Shown: positions 1 to 7,668 of the stretch, piece by piece
How positions within the stretch are numbered: the first letter of the stretch is position 1
Layout of the letters: each line of letters opens with the position of its first letter
Source of the DNA: Mycobacterium persicum
Lineage (GTDB): Bacteria; Actinomycetota; Actinomycetes; Mycobacteriales; Mycobacteriaceae
Reading direction: 5' to 3'
Assembly: GCF_002086675.1 (NCBI RefSeq)
Contig: NZ_MVIF01000065.1
Location: 1-33,823, forward strand
DNA: 33,823 bases
Translations under genes and position numbers: made by a program
The notes under the pieces: generated by a model
What the model was told of the DNA's origin: nothing
Seen by the model: only the letters and a program-made list of their open reading frames with translations
Databases searched by the model: none

Positions 1-1
1 G

Positions 2-157
2 CCGGTGACCCCGCCGCCCACCACACCGCCGCCGGTGACGCCGCCGCCAGCTCCGAGGCCCACGACACCGCCGACACCCACTCCGAGGCCGGTACCGCCC
101 ATACATCGGGTTCCGGTGGAGCCACGGGTCCCGACGGTGCCGGTGATGCGGAAGTAA
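2..157 (+). CDS. C-terminal end of a proline-rich protein (partial, cut by window start)
   Basis: The frame beginning at base 2 is open from the window edge to a TAA at 155-157 and encodes about 51 residues made largely of Pro, Thr and Val (PPPVTPPP-like runs) ending in VMRK. Nearly every codon ends in G or C, which is what a real mycobacterial coding frame shows, whereas the other frames do not keep this bias. Proline/threonine tails of this kind are common at the C-terminus of secreted or cell-wall-exposed mycobacterial proteins, but nothing here identifies the family. The gene converges on the siderophore-interacting gene, with a palindrome between them. The opposite strand reads Gly/Val-rich and cannot be ruled out entirely. 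Confidence 0.5.
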   Translation, partial: PVTPPPTTPPPVTPPPAPRPTTPPTPTPRPVPPIHRVPVEPRVPTVPVMRK

Positions 158-203
158 TCGGCCGTTACCCGTCGAGAGCAACGCCCCATACGGCGGCGGT
201 CAC

Positions 204-218
204 CCTGCGATTCGCAGG
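204..218. terminator. Palindrome between convergent genes
   Basis: Two perfect 7-base arms (CCTGCGA and TCGCAGG) are separated by one base. The element lies between the stop at 157 on the plus strand and the stop at 247 on the minus strand, so a bidirectional terminator is the natural reading. There is no T-run, which is usual for mycobacterial terminators. The one-base spacer means the RNA stem must open a few pairs for a loop. Function is inferred. Confidence 0.35.
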
Positions 219-246
219 CCGGGGTCGAGCTGAGCCGCTTCGCCGG

Positions 247-963
247 TCAGGCCATCCAATAGGCTTGCGCCTTAATAGCTTTGCGCGGAATGCCGAAGTC
301 CTCACGCAATGCCTTGGCGACCGAGCGGGTGGTGCGGGTGCTGCTGGCAACCCAGCCGAAGTGATCGCCCGCGTCGAACGCGGCCCCGCGCACCGTCTCG
401 AGCAGCGCGTTGCCGTCGTCCTTGCGATCCACCCACGTGACGTCGTCGGCGCGGGCGACCGGTAACGATTTGTCCTCGTCGTAGCCGGCCTCGAGAAACA
501 CTCGCGCGGGGGCGTCGCCGATCGACTCGAGCAAGGAGTTGATCGCCGGCAGTGATGCGGTGTCGCCGACGATGACGTAGCCGCCGGGTGGCGGATCTGG
601 GATGGCGAACTTGCTGCCCAGCACCGTCGCCTCGATGGTGTCGCCGGGTTGCGCGTTGCGCGCCCAGTTCGACGCGATGCCCTCGTGCAGGGCGAACTCG
701 ACGTCGAATACGCCCGCAGCCGGATCGGGGTCGACCAGCGTGTAACCGCGCTGGTGCGACTTGTCGCCATCGGCGAACCACATCCGGATCCACATGGTCG
801 GATGCACGGCATGTTCACCCAACATCCCGCCGTCGTCGAAGCTCAACCGCAGGTAGTGCGGGCTGATCTCACGCCAGCCGGTCACCGTGAGCCGGTAGTC
901 CCCGGCCCGCATGAGCTTCAACACCGCACCCTGCCAGCCCCGTGATGCCTTGTGTTCGGTCAT
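247..963 (-). CDS. Siderophore-interacting protein (FAD/NAD(P)H ferric-siderophore reductase family)
   Basis: This 238-residue protein belongs to the SIP/ViuB family of cytoplasmic flavoenzymes, which reduce Fe(III) held by siderophores so that iron is released. The N-terminal half is the FAD-binding barrel with the R-x-Y-T motif (RGYT at 72-75). The C-terminal half is the NAD(P)-binding part, with GDTASLPA at 133-140, typical of SIP proteins. The terminal AYWMA resembles the family's C-terminal YW motif. Length fits the family (about 230-280). The ATG at 961-963 is preceded by AAGGAA at 976-981, a somewhat distant ribosome binding site. A strong IdeR-type box lies just upstream, so expression is probably repressed by iron. 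It resembles M. tuberculosis Rv2895c (viuB) in type, but I do not claim orthology. No siderophore synthesis or transport genes are in the window. Confidence 0.88.
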   Translation of the reverse strand: MTEHKASRGWQGAVLKLMRAGDYRLTVTGWREISPHYLRLSFDDGGMLGEHAVHPTMWIRMWFADGDKSHQRGYTLVDPDPAAGVFDVEFALHEGIASNWARNAQPGDTIEATVLGSKFAIPDPPPGGYVIVGDTASLPAINSLLESIGDAPARVFLEAGYDEDKSLPVARADDVTWVDRKDDGNALLETVRGAAFDAGDHFGWVASSTRTTRSVAKALREDFGIPRKAIKAQAYWMA

Positions 964-999
964 GAGTCGCTGTTGTTCCTTCGTCGCGTTCGCATCAAT

Positions 1000-1018
1000 T
1001 TAGGGCAGGGTAACCTAA
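1000..1018 (-). promoter_or_regulatory. IdeR/DtxR iron box overlapping the -10 of the siderophore-interacting gene
   Basis: The plus strand reads TTAGGGCAGGGTAACCTAA. It matches the 19-base mycobacterial IdeR consensus (TTAGGTTAGGCTAACCTAA) at 16 of 19 positions. On the minus strand a TAAATT hexamer (1002 down to 997, TANNNT type) overlaps the edge of the box, with the start codon about 34 bases further on. This is the classic geometry for repression by Fe-loaded IdeR. The match is seen; binding is inferred. Confidence 0.8.
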
Positions 1019-1047
1019 AATGCTGAACGACCGGACGGCGCCGACAC

Positions 1048-2187
1048 CTACGTCTTGACTCGGGTAAACCGGTGCAGCAGCCATGCCACCGGGATGGTCA
1101 CCACCATCGTCGCGATGAAGAGGTTCAGCATCGATCCGGTGTATACCCGGTAGCGGACCACGTGAACCATGGCGAATTCCATGGTCACCAGGTGGACCAG
1201 GAAGATCTCGTAGGAGATCTCACCAAGCCACACCATCGGTCGGCTGGCCAGCAGCCGCGAGTACCAGCCCTGATCGCCAAGGGCCAGCGGTGCCACCGCC
1301 AGCGTTGCGATCACGGCGTAGAAGCACGCCTTGACCACTGCCTCGGTCACCGCCGACGGCGATGTGGTGGGTGCGCCGGCGATCGGCGTGGAGGCGATGA
1401 AATAGCAGACGACGGCCAACGGCAGGGCGGCAAACGCGTAGCAGCGCACGCCCATGGCCTGCAAGACGGTCAGCATCATGCCGCCGAGAAACCAGGCCAG
1501 GTAACTGGGCAACCAGAGCCGAGCACCGTCGGGAAACCAGCCGATGGTGTGTATCAGGACCAACCAGAGCGGCGTGATCGTTGCCATTCCCGCTAGCGCC
1601 CCGACCAACAACCTGGGCTGCCAGCGCCGCCGGCTGACCAGCACCAGGAGCACGTAGGCCAGGAATGGCAGGGCCACGTAGAAGGCTGCCTCCACCGCCA
1701 GGCTCCACATCTGGGTCAGCCCCTGATGAAGATAGGAACCGAGATAGCCATCCGTGTAGATCTGGGTCAACGTCAGGTTGCGCACCAGCCCCATCCAGCT
1801 GTGTCCTGGGTTGGGCCCGGCGGTGCGGAAGTGGTAGATCACGTAGGCGATCAGCACGACGACGACGTAGGCGGGCATGATCCGCCGGACCCGATGCCAG
1901 GCATAGCGGCTCAGCGACGGTGGTGGGCCGTCGGTGGCGGCGGAGCGCACCCACGGACGGAACAACAGGTAACCGGACAGCACGAAGAAGATCGGCACAC
2001 CGATCTCCATCCGGGACGACACCAGGCCCCAATAGCCGTGGGTGTACTTACCGGTGGTGTAAGCCGCATGGGTGCCAACCACCAGAAGGGCCGCGACTGC
2101 CCGGATTCCGGTCAGCGACGCGACGCGGTCCACGTGTGAGATCTGCTCGAGTCCGCCTTGGTCGTCCTCGGCCTTGGACAGGGTCAT
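1048..2187 (-). CDS. Acyltransferase 3 family membrane protein (Rv1254 type)
   Basis: This 379-residue polytopic membrane protein has the signatures of the acyltransferase 3 family, which O-acylates cell-surface sugars, lipids or antibiotics. The N-terminus has the family pattern RVASLTGIRAVAALLVVGTH, with the likely catalytic His at 40, followed by GVPIFFVLSGYLLFRPW near 63-79. About ten hydrophobic segments follow. The C-terminal part has WLGEISYEIFLVHL, also typical of the family. The start ATG overlaps the stop of deaD in an ATGA arrangement, so its translation is probably coupled to deaD. The position next to deaD matches Rv1254 in H37Rv. Its acceptor and acyl donor are unknown. Confidence 0.85.
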   Translation of the reverse strand: MTLSKAEDDQGGLEQISHVDRVASLTGIRAVAALLVVGTHAAYTTGKYTHGYWGLVSSRMEIGVPIFFVLSGYLLFRPWVRSAATDGPPPSLSRYAWHRVRRIMPAYVVVVLIAYVIYHFRTAGPNPGHSWMGLVRNLTLTQIYTDGYLGSYLHQGLTQMWSLAVEAAFYVALPFLAYVLLVLVSRRRWQPRLLVGALAGMATITPLWLVLIHTIGWFPDGARLWLPSYLAWFLGGMMLTVLQAMGVRCYAFAALPLAVVCYFIASTPIAGAPTTSPSAVTEAVVKACFYAVIATLAVAPLALGDQGWYSRLLASRPMVWLGEISYEIFLVHLVTMEFAMVHVVRYRVYTGSMLNLFIATMVVTIPVAWLLHRFTRVKT

Positions 2188-3908
2188 CCGACCCGTTTCC
2201 GGCGTGGCTTGCCACTGTCGGAGCGGCGCGCCTTGCCGGCCGGCCGGTCCGGCCGCAGGTCGATCAACACGCCGGAGATCCGGGTAGTTTCGAGCTTTTT
2301 GAGGGTCGCGCGCGGCAGCTTGGCGGGCAGCTCCACCAGCGAGAAGTCCGCCCCGATGGCGATGTGGCCGAAATCGCTGCGGTGCAACCCGCCTTCGTTG
2401 GCGATCGCACCGACGATGGCGCCCGGACCGATCTTGTGACGCTTGCCGACTGAGATCCGGTACGTGCTCAGCGGCGGGCCGTTTCGACGCTTTTCGGGCC
2501 GTTCGGCACGCTGATCGCTTGCGGGCTTCTTGGGCTCGCTGCGCCGCTCGGGTGGTGGTTCGGGTCCCAGCAGGAATGCCTCGCCGTCTCGCGACTGCAG
2601 TGCCAACGCCGCGGCGATGTCGGCCATCGGCACATCATGCTCGCGTTGGTAGTCCTCGACCAGCTTGCGGAACAGCTCGACGCCGGGTTTTGCCAGCGCA
2701 TCGGTGATCGAATCGGAGAACTTCGCCACCCGCTGCGCGTTGACGTCCTCGACGGTGGGCAACTCGGCCTCGGTCATCGTTTGCCGGGTGGCTTTTTCGA
2801 TCGCCTTGAGCAGGTGGCGTTCGCGCGGGGAGACGAACAACAGCGCGGCTCCGAAGCGACCGGCTCGGCCGGTGCGTCCGATGCGGTGCACGTAGGACTC
2901 GGTGTCATGCGGGATGTCGTAGTTGAGCACATGCGATATGCGTTCGACGTCGAGTCCGCGGGCCGCCACGTCGGTGGCGACCAGTATGTCGATGCCTTTG
3001 GGACCGCCTTCCCGCAGCGCCGTGATGGTTCGCTCCCGCTGCTGCTGCGGAATGTCGCCGTTGATGGCCGCCGCGGAAAAGCCTCGCGCCCTTAGCTTTT
3101 CGGCAACCTCTTCGGTCGCCTGCTTGGTGCGGACGAACACGATCATCGCCTCGAAGGGCTCGACCTCGAGGACTCGGGTGAGGGCGTCCATCTTGCGCGG
3201 ACCCGCCACCTGGATATAGCGCTGCGAAATGTTCTCCGCGGTGGCTGTTTTCGCTTTGGACGTGACTTCCAGGGGGTCGTGCAGGTACTTGGCGGTGATC
3301 TTGCGGATCGCCGGGGGCATGGTCGCCGAAAAGAGGGCCACCTGTTTGTATTCCGGGGTGTCGGACAGGATGCGCTCGACGTCTTCGGCGAAACCCATGG
3401 CCAGCATCTCGTCGGCCTCGTCGAGCACCAGGTAGTCCACCCGGGACAGGTCCAGCGTCCCGCGCTCCAGGTGGTCGATGACCCGACCGGGGGTGCCGAC
3501 AATGATTTGCGCGCCGCGCCTCAGCCCGGCCAGCTGCACGGCATACGACGACCCGCCGTAGATCGGCAGCACGTTGAGCTTGGGCAGATACGCCCCATAG
3601 CGGCTGAACGCCTCGGCGACCTGCAGCGCCAACTCCCGGGTGGGCGCCAGAATCAGCGCCTGGGTCGCGGTGCTGGTGACGTCGATTTTGGACAGGATCG
3701 GGAGCGCGAACGCGGCGGTCTTGCCGGTTCCGGTCTGCGCCAGCCCCACCACGTCGGAACCGGCCATCAGCGCCGGAATCGTCGCGGCCTGGATAGCTGT
3801 CGGCGACTCGTAACCGACGGCAGCGATCGCCCGCAGGACCGAGGGACGGATCTGCAGGTCGACGAAGGTGTCGGGAGGGGCGACGGGCATGTTGTCCGGG
3901 GTGACCAT
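2184..3908 (-). CDS. deaD: DEAD-box ATP-dependent RNA helicase with DbpA-like RNA-binding domain
   Basis: This 574-residue protein is a cytoplasmic RNA helicase of the DeaD/CsdA group, acting in ribosome assembly and RNA unfolding, often under cold stress. Motifs appear in the usual order: Q-motif region around 36-40, AQTGTGKT at 57-64, PTREL at 89-93, DEAD at 163-166, SAT at 194-196, ARGLD near 316-320 and HRIGRTGR at 341-348. A charged linker (about 440-485) leads to a C-terminal RNA-binding domain of DbpA type (about 487-560). The start at 3908 is supported by a TAAACT element at 3923-3918, only nine bases upstream, so the mRNA is nearly leaderless. An alternative start is Met7. The acyltransferase gene follows with a 4-base overlap. 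Confidence 0.95.
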   Translation of the reverse strand: MVTPDNMPVAPPDTFVDLQIRPSVLRAIAAVGYESPTAIQAATIPALMAGSDVVGLAQTGTGKTAAFALPILSKIDVTSTATQALILAPTRELALQVAEAFSRYGAYLPKLNVLPIYGGSSYAVQLAGLRRGAQIIVGTPGRVIDHLERGTLDLSRVDYLVLDEADEMLAMGFAEDVERILSDTPEYKQVALFSATMPPAIRKITAKYLHDPLEVTSKAKTATAENISQRYIQVAGPRKMDALTRVLEVEPFEAMIVFVRTKQATEEVAEKLRARGFSAAAINGDIPQQQRERTITALREGGPKGIDILVATDVAARGLDVERISHVLNYDIPHDTESYVHRIGRTGRAGRFGAALLFVSPRERHLLKAIEKATRQTMTEAELPTVEDVNAQRVAKFSDSITDALAKPGVELFRKLVEDYQREHDVPMADIAAALALQSRDGEAFLLGPEPPPERRSEPKKPASDQRAERPEKRRNGPPLSTYRISVGKRHKIGPGAIVGAIANEGGLHRSDFGHIAIGADFSLVELPAKLPRATLKKLETTRISGVLIDLRPDRPAGKARRSDSGKPRRKRVG

Positions 3909-4329
3909 TTGACACGGAGTTTAGCCGGGATCCACCGTTATGCCGTACGGCACGGCTGCCGATCGGCCGCCAAGGGGAATGGCCGCGGTGATTCGATATC
4001 TCGACGACGAATTCGGGTGTCCACAGATGCCCTCGGCATCGGCGGCACCTTACGAACGTGCGCCAGGAACATGGCAACCGACGCCGCGCGGTAGACAATC
4101 ACCCCGACAGCGATCACTGTCGGTGAGAGCAGCGAGCGTTTGCTGCTCCCGCCGCCGCCCGTCGGGGGTTTTGTCCTGCTACGGAGCCTGGCCTCGTCCC
4201 GTCTCGGCCCAATTGGTCGGAAAGGGCCATTTAGCTTTTGGTCAGGGACTTCTGGCACTTCTGGTGCCGCCGGTACTGCGGCTTAGCTTCCGTCCATCAG
4301 CAACGACGCTTTCACCGATCGAGGTCTGC
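3909..4329. other. Divergent intergenic region between deaD and the membrane-protein gene at 4330
   Basis: This 421-base stretch separates two divergent genes. Short open frames cross it on both strands, but they lack family resemblance and consistent third-position GC, so I read it as non-coding. It holds the deaD -10 candidate (3918-3923, minus strand), a hairpin at 4104-4123, and a GAGG ribosome binding site at 4321-4324 for the plus-strand gene. A small RNA or a long 5' leader for the plus-strand gene is possible but not shown. Confidence 0.5.
4104..4123. promoter_or_regulatory. Hairpin in the deaD upstream region
   Basis: Perfect 7-base arms, CCGACAG (4104-4110) and CTGTCGG (4117-4123), enclose a 6-base loop. 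With a 2-base bulge the stem extends to TCAC/GTGA outside it. It lies about 200 bases from each divergent start codon. It could be an operator, an RNA structure in a leader, or the end of a small transcript. The role is unknown. Confidence 0.35.
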
Positions 4330-5046
4330 ATGTCGTCCCAACCGCCACCTCAAGCGTGGCAACAGGCCCCAACAGCGCGTGGGCTGCCCCCGCAAGTTCC
4401 TTCGCAGCACCCGCCGCGGCCACAAAGAGGCAACGTTTTCGCGGTGACTGCTCTTTTGTGTGGCGTCTTCGGTTCTTGTCTAGGGCTGGTTCCCGCCCTC
4501 GGGATAGCGGCCTTTCCGTTCGCCGTGGTGGGCCTTGCGTGTGGCGTCATCGCGATGATTCGGGCGAGCAAAGGAGTCCGGGCAGGCAAAGCCATGGCCA
4601 TTGCCGGCACGCTGCTGTGCGTGCTGGCACTGATCCTGGCGACCTTTTGGATTGTTGTCATCGCCAACTCCTTCAAGGACCGAGGCGACTCACGGAAGGC
4701 CATAACTGGCCAGAGCACGGAAGATATTCTGCGAAACGATCTCGACGTGCAGTTCGGTGAATTTGTCACTGATGACGATCCGCACAAGCCCGGCAAGATG
4801 GTTGTGACGCTTCGGAACAAGAGCAATAAGAGCGCATCCTTCAGCGTCGACGTTGAAGCCTTGGATGCCAACGGAAATCGTATCGCAGCCGACACCGCTT
4901 TCGTTGAGGCACTTGCGCCAGGTGAAGCCACCCGGAAGGACATGTTCGTCTTCGTTGCCAGCGACAAGTACGACACGATGAGGAAGGCGACCTTCAGGGT
5001 CGTCGAAGCGTCGAAGTACGCGCCGATGCCGCCACCGACCAAGTAG
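4330..5046 (+). CDS. Membrane protein: Pro/Gln-rich N-terminus, DUF4190-like transmembrane part, extracytoplasmic domain
   Basis: I chose the ATG at 4330 because GAGG sits five bases before it and the protein from there has a coherent layout; the open frame extends further upstream without coding character. The 238 residues comprise a Pro/Gln-rich cytoplasmic tail (1-35), hydrophobic segments at about 37-77 and 88-112 in a DUF4190-like hairpin, and a soluble region of about 120 residues. The soluble region includes VVTLRNKSNKSASFSVDVEA-type strands reminiscent of the FxLYD/DUF4352 beta-sandwich of secreted proteins. The function is unknown. A second protein with a Pro-rich tail and DUF4190-like segments is at 30814. 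This gene is not in the H37Rv locus as I recall it, so it is probably an accessory gene. A long hairpin follows its stop. Confidence 0.75.
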   Translation: MSSQPPPQAWQQAPTARGLPPQVPSQHPPRPQRGNVFAVTALLCGVFGSCLGLVPALGIAAFPFAVVGLACGVIAMIRASKGVRAGKAMAIAGTLLCVLALILATFWIVVIANSFKDRGDSRKAITGQSTEDILRNDLDVQFGEFVTDDDPHKPGKMVVTLRNKSNKSASFSVDVEALDANGNRIAADTAFVEALAPGEATRKDMFVFVASDKYDTMRKATFRVVEASKYAPMPPPTK

Positions 5047-5125
5047 GCAGTCGCAGATTGTGGCTCGATGCAATGGTTTTCGCGGCAGTCATTCGGCATG
5101 TTGGTATTTCGTGTACCGCGAGCGG

Positions 5126-5167
5126 AACGCCACGGCGAGATTTGCGTCGAAAGTTCGCCGTGGCGTT
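5126..5167 (+). terminator. Long perfect inverted repeat after the membrane-protein gene
   Basis: Arms of 13 bases (AACGCCACGGCGA at 5126-5138 and TCGCCGTGGCGTT at 5155-5167) are exact reverse complements with a 16-base spacer. The stem can continue inward through a G-T pair and three A-T pairs. It lies 80 bases after the stop at 5046 and 74 bases before the lprE promoter element. It is most simply the transcription terminator of the upstream gene, without a T-run. A regulatory structure or small transposon-like relic is the alternative. Confidence 0.5.
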
Positions 5168-5240
5168 ACCCTCGGCGATCACCCTACGCCTGATCTCGCT
5201 GCCACGGCCACGCCTGACACGCTCCGCAGCCCGATCGCGG

Positions 5241-5246
5241 TACGGT
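5241..5246 (+). promoter_or_regulatory. Predicted -10 element of lprE (leaderless start)
   Basis: TACGGT fits the mycobacterial TANNNT -10 motif and ends seven bases before the GTG at 5254. Transcription would begin at or within a base of the start codon. No ribosome binding site is visible, which agrees with a leaderless mRNA. Confidence 0.5.
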
Positions 5247-5253
5247 TCCGATT

Positions 5254-5838
5254 GTGTGGTCGCTCTCCCGCCGTGCCGCGTCACTGATTGGCGTGTCTGC
5301 GACGGCATTGGTCGCCGCGACATTGACGGGCTGTGGTTCGGGGGATTCCACGGTCGCAAAGACACCGCGGGCAACCACACCTCCCGTCGCTGCCTCCAGC
5401 GCGTCGAGCCCAACGAACCCGTCGTCGGCGACGGCGGCCCCACCCACCAGTAGTGCGGCCCCGGCCGACCCGTGTGCGGTCAACCTCGCCTCGCCGGCAA
5501 TCGTTCGAGTCGTGTCCGAGCTGCCTCGCGATCCTCGCAGTCAGCAGCCCTGGAATCCGGAACCGCTGGCCGGCAACTATAACGAGTGCGCGCAGCTGTC
5601 CGCGGTGATCATCAAGGCCAACACCAACGACACTAATCCCACTACTCGTGCGGTGATGTTCCACCTTGGCAAGTTCATCCCGCAGGGTGTGCCTGACACG
5701 TATGGGTTCAACGGAATTGATGACTCACAAACCAACGGCAACACCGTCGCGTTGACCTACGCCAACGGTATGGGTCTCAACAGCGTGGTGAAATTCCGTT
5801 GGAACGGCAGCGCAGTGGAAATCATCGGTAATGGCTGA
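5254..5838 (+). CDS. lprE: LppP/LprE family lipoprotein
   Basis: This 194-residue exported lipoprotein starts with a charged n-region (MWSLSRR), a hydrophobic core and a lipobox LTGC with the acylated Cys near residue 27. A Ser/Thr/Ala/Pro-rich linker runs to about residue 72. The globular LppP/LprE domain follows, with a conserved Cys pair expected around PCAV and NECAQ and a well-ordered C-terminal half. The position beside deaD and the Rv1251c-type gene matches Rv1252c (lprE). The molecular role of the family is poorly known; LprE of M. tuberculosis has been linked to host-cell interaction. The GTG start is chosen because the signal peptide begins there and a -10 element lies seven bases upstream. 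Confidence 0.88.
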   Translation: MWSLSRRAASLIGVSATALVAATLTGCGSGDSTVAKTPRATTPPVAASSASSPTNPSSATAAPPTSSAAPADPCAVNLASPAIVRVVSELPRDPRSQQPWNPEPLAGNYNECAQLSAVIIKANTNDTNPTTRAVMFHLGKFIPQGVPDTYGFNGIDDSQTNGNTVALTYANGMGLNSVVKFRWNGSAVEIIGNG

Positions 5839-5887
5839 GCAGCAGTACCGCCGGCGATCTCCTCACCTGCGTCCGGTTGGGATCGGT

Positions 5888-7417
5888 TTACTGCCAGGCA
5901 TTGGCGCGGCGCAACCCAACCATGAACAGCGCGGCGGCTATACCGACTAGCGCGACAACCGCGGGCAGCCACATCGACTGCGACGTTGCCGCGGAGAACG
6001 GCTCGCGTAGCAACTCAGGCAGCAACACGCTGGTGCCAGTGCTGCCGGGTACCGCCGCTGGTGAGGTGCTGCCAGGCCGCGCCGGGATCTCGGCCGCGAT
6101 CCGCGATGTCATCAGCGCTGCCATACCGGCGCTGCCCAGCACGGCGCCAAGTTGTCTAGTCGCGTCGTATACACCCGAGCTCACACCAGCCAGATCTGGC
6201 GGCAGGTTGCGGGTCGCGGTGGCGGCCAACGGCGACCAAACGAACGCCACCCCGACTCCCATCGGAATAAAGGGCGCGATTAGCCGCCACATCGGCGCGG
6301 CTGGGGACATCTCGAAAGAGAGCCAGATCAGTCCGATCGCCACCATCGAGAAGCCGAACCCGACCACGGTCCGTGGATGGGATCTATCGACAATCTTGCC
6401 GACCATCGGGGCCAGGGAACCGCTGACGACTGCCATCGACGCCGTCAGCAGGGCCGCGCGGATCGGCGACATCCCGCACACTGCTTGCGCGTAGAACATC
6501 ACCGGCAGCGTCATCGATGTCATGGTGAACGACATTGCTGCCACCCCGAGGGTGGACATGGTGAAGTCCCGATCACCGAAGATCCGCGGCGGGATCAGCG
6601 GCTCGCGGGCGTTGATTGACTGCCAGTAGACGAATACCGAGATGAACGCGACCCCGGCGACGATCATCGCCCAGATCCACGGCTCCCAGTCGGCCGACGG
6701 GCCCTGCTGCAGTCCGAAAACGATCAGCAACAGGCCGATCGCAGACAAGCCGACCCCGACCACATCGAACCGATGCCGATGGGTTGGCATCACCGGGATA
6801 AGCCAAATCGCCAGCGCCAGGCCGACGATGCCAACCGGGATATTGATGAGAAAGATCCACTGCCAACCAAGGGCGTCGACAAAAACACCGCTGGCCAACG
6901 GCCCGACCGAGTTAGCGACCCCGGCAGTGACGCCCCATACGCTCATCGCGGCACCGCGACGCTGCGGTGGAAAGAGACGGGTGATCGTCGACAGTATCTG
7001 CGGTGCAAGTAGCGCGGCTCCGGCGCCTTGGACCGTACGGGCAGCGATCAGCATGCCGACGCTGCCGGACAGGCCACACCACGCCGAAGCGCAGACAAAG
7101 ATGGCGAGACCCAGCACATAGAGATACTTTTGGCCGAAGCGGTCACCGAGACGTCCGGCCATCAGCAGCGGCACCGCGAAGGCCAGCAGGTAAGCGCTGG
7201 TCACCCAGATCACCATGTCGTGCGTGGTATTGAGCGCAGACATGATGCTTGGGTTGGCCACGACAACGATCGTGGAGTCGAGCAGGATCATGAAACGGCC
7301 GACCAGCATTGTCGCCAGGATCGCCCATAGTCTACGAAAACTTGTAGCACTGGCGACGTTTCGCGGCATTGTCGATGCGGCGTGTCCCCCGCGCTCGCCA
7401 AACCGTGTCATCGCCAT
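5888..7417 (-). CDS. DHA2-type MFS drug exporter (copy 1 of two in the window)
   Basis: This 509-residue integral membrane protein is a 14-helix major facilitator exporter of the EmrB/QacA (DHA2) type, driven by proton exchange. It has LLDSTIVVVANPSI in helix 1, motif A MAGRLGDRFGQK after helix 2, and a motif C region near GPLASGVFVDALGWQWIFLINIPVG. It is closely related over its whole length to the exporter at 13377, sharing for example the FVWSPLAATATRNL and GVYDATRQLGAVLGSA regions, but lacks that protein's acidic tail. Upstream bases 7423-7440 match the corresponding upstream block of copy 2 at 16 of 18 positions, so the pair arose by duplication with its regulatory region. It is divergent from the Rv1251c-type gene. 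Copy 2 sits in the Rv1250 position, making this the likely extra copy. The substrate is unknown. Confidence 0.9.
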   Translation of the reverse strand: MAMTRFGERGGHAASTMPRNVASATSFRRLWAILATMLVGRFMILLDSTIVVVANPSIMSALNTTHDMVIWVTSAYLLAFAVPLLMAGRLGDRFGQKYLYVLGLAIFVCASAWCGLSGSVGMLIAARTVQGAGAALLAPQILSTITRLFPPQRRGAAMSVWGVTAGVANSVGPLASGVFVDALGWQWIFLINIPVGIVGLALAIWLIPVMPTHRHRFDVVGVGLSAIGLLLIVFGLQQGPSADWEPWIWAMIVAGVAFISVFVYWQSINAREPLIPPRIFGDRDFTMSTLGVAAMSFTMTSMTLPVMFYAQAVCGMSPIRAALLTASMAVVSGSLAPMVGKIVDRSHPRTVVGFGFSMVAIGLIWLSFEMSPAAPMWRLIAPFIPMGVGVAFVWSPLAATATRNLPPDLAGVSSGVYDATRQLGAVLGSAGMAALMTSRIAAEIPARPGSTSPAAVPGSTGTSVLLPELLREPFSAATSQSMWLPAVVALVGIAAALFMVGLRRANAWQ

Positions 7418-7655
7418 GGCCGTCTACCCATTTCGTTTCGACACCCCGATCGTGTCGGAACGCCGCCTAGCACCACCGCCGCGGGATCGCATCACTAGCC
7501 CGACTGATCCGTGTCACAAACGCTAGGCAGGCTGCTAACACGCGTCCAGCAGAAGGTTTCGAAGCAACTGTTGCGTGGACAGCAAGTTTCGCCGGAGGAG
7601 TGTCCGGCCGCGGTGGAGCCGAACCCGTATCAGCGAGCTTGTCGGAGCTCTCCCC

Positions 7656-7661
7656 TACCGT
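7656..7661 (+). promoter_or_regulatory. Predicted -10 element of the nuclease-helicase gene (leaderless start)
   Basis: TACCGT fits TANNNT and lies exactly seven bases before the GTG at 7669. It has the same geometry as at lprE and the Rv1233c- and Rv1232c-type genes. It is the main reason for preferring 7669 over the GTG at 7600. Confidence 0.5.
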
Positions 7662-7668
7662 TACTGCT

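Noticed and set aside
1..150. DNA tandem repeat at the window start.
   Set aside because: The CCGCCG periodicity is explained by a Pro/Thr-rich coding frame with biased codons.
3938..4258. Small proteins in the deaD upstream gap (106 residues minus; N-terminal extension of the 4330 gene plus).
   Set aside because: No consistent codon bias, no family resemblance, and the 4330 start has its own ribosome binding site.
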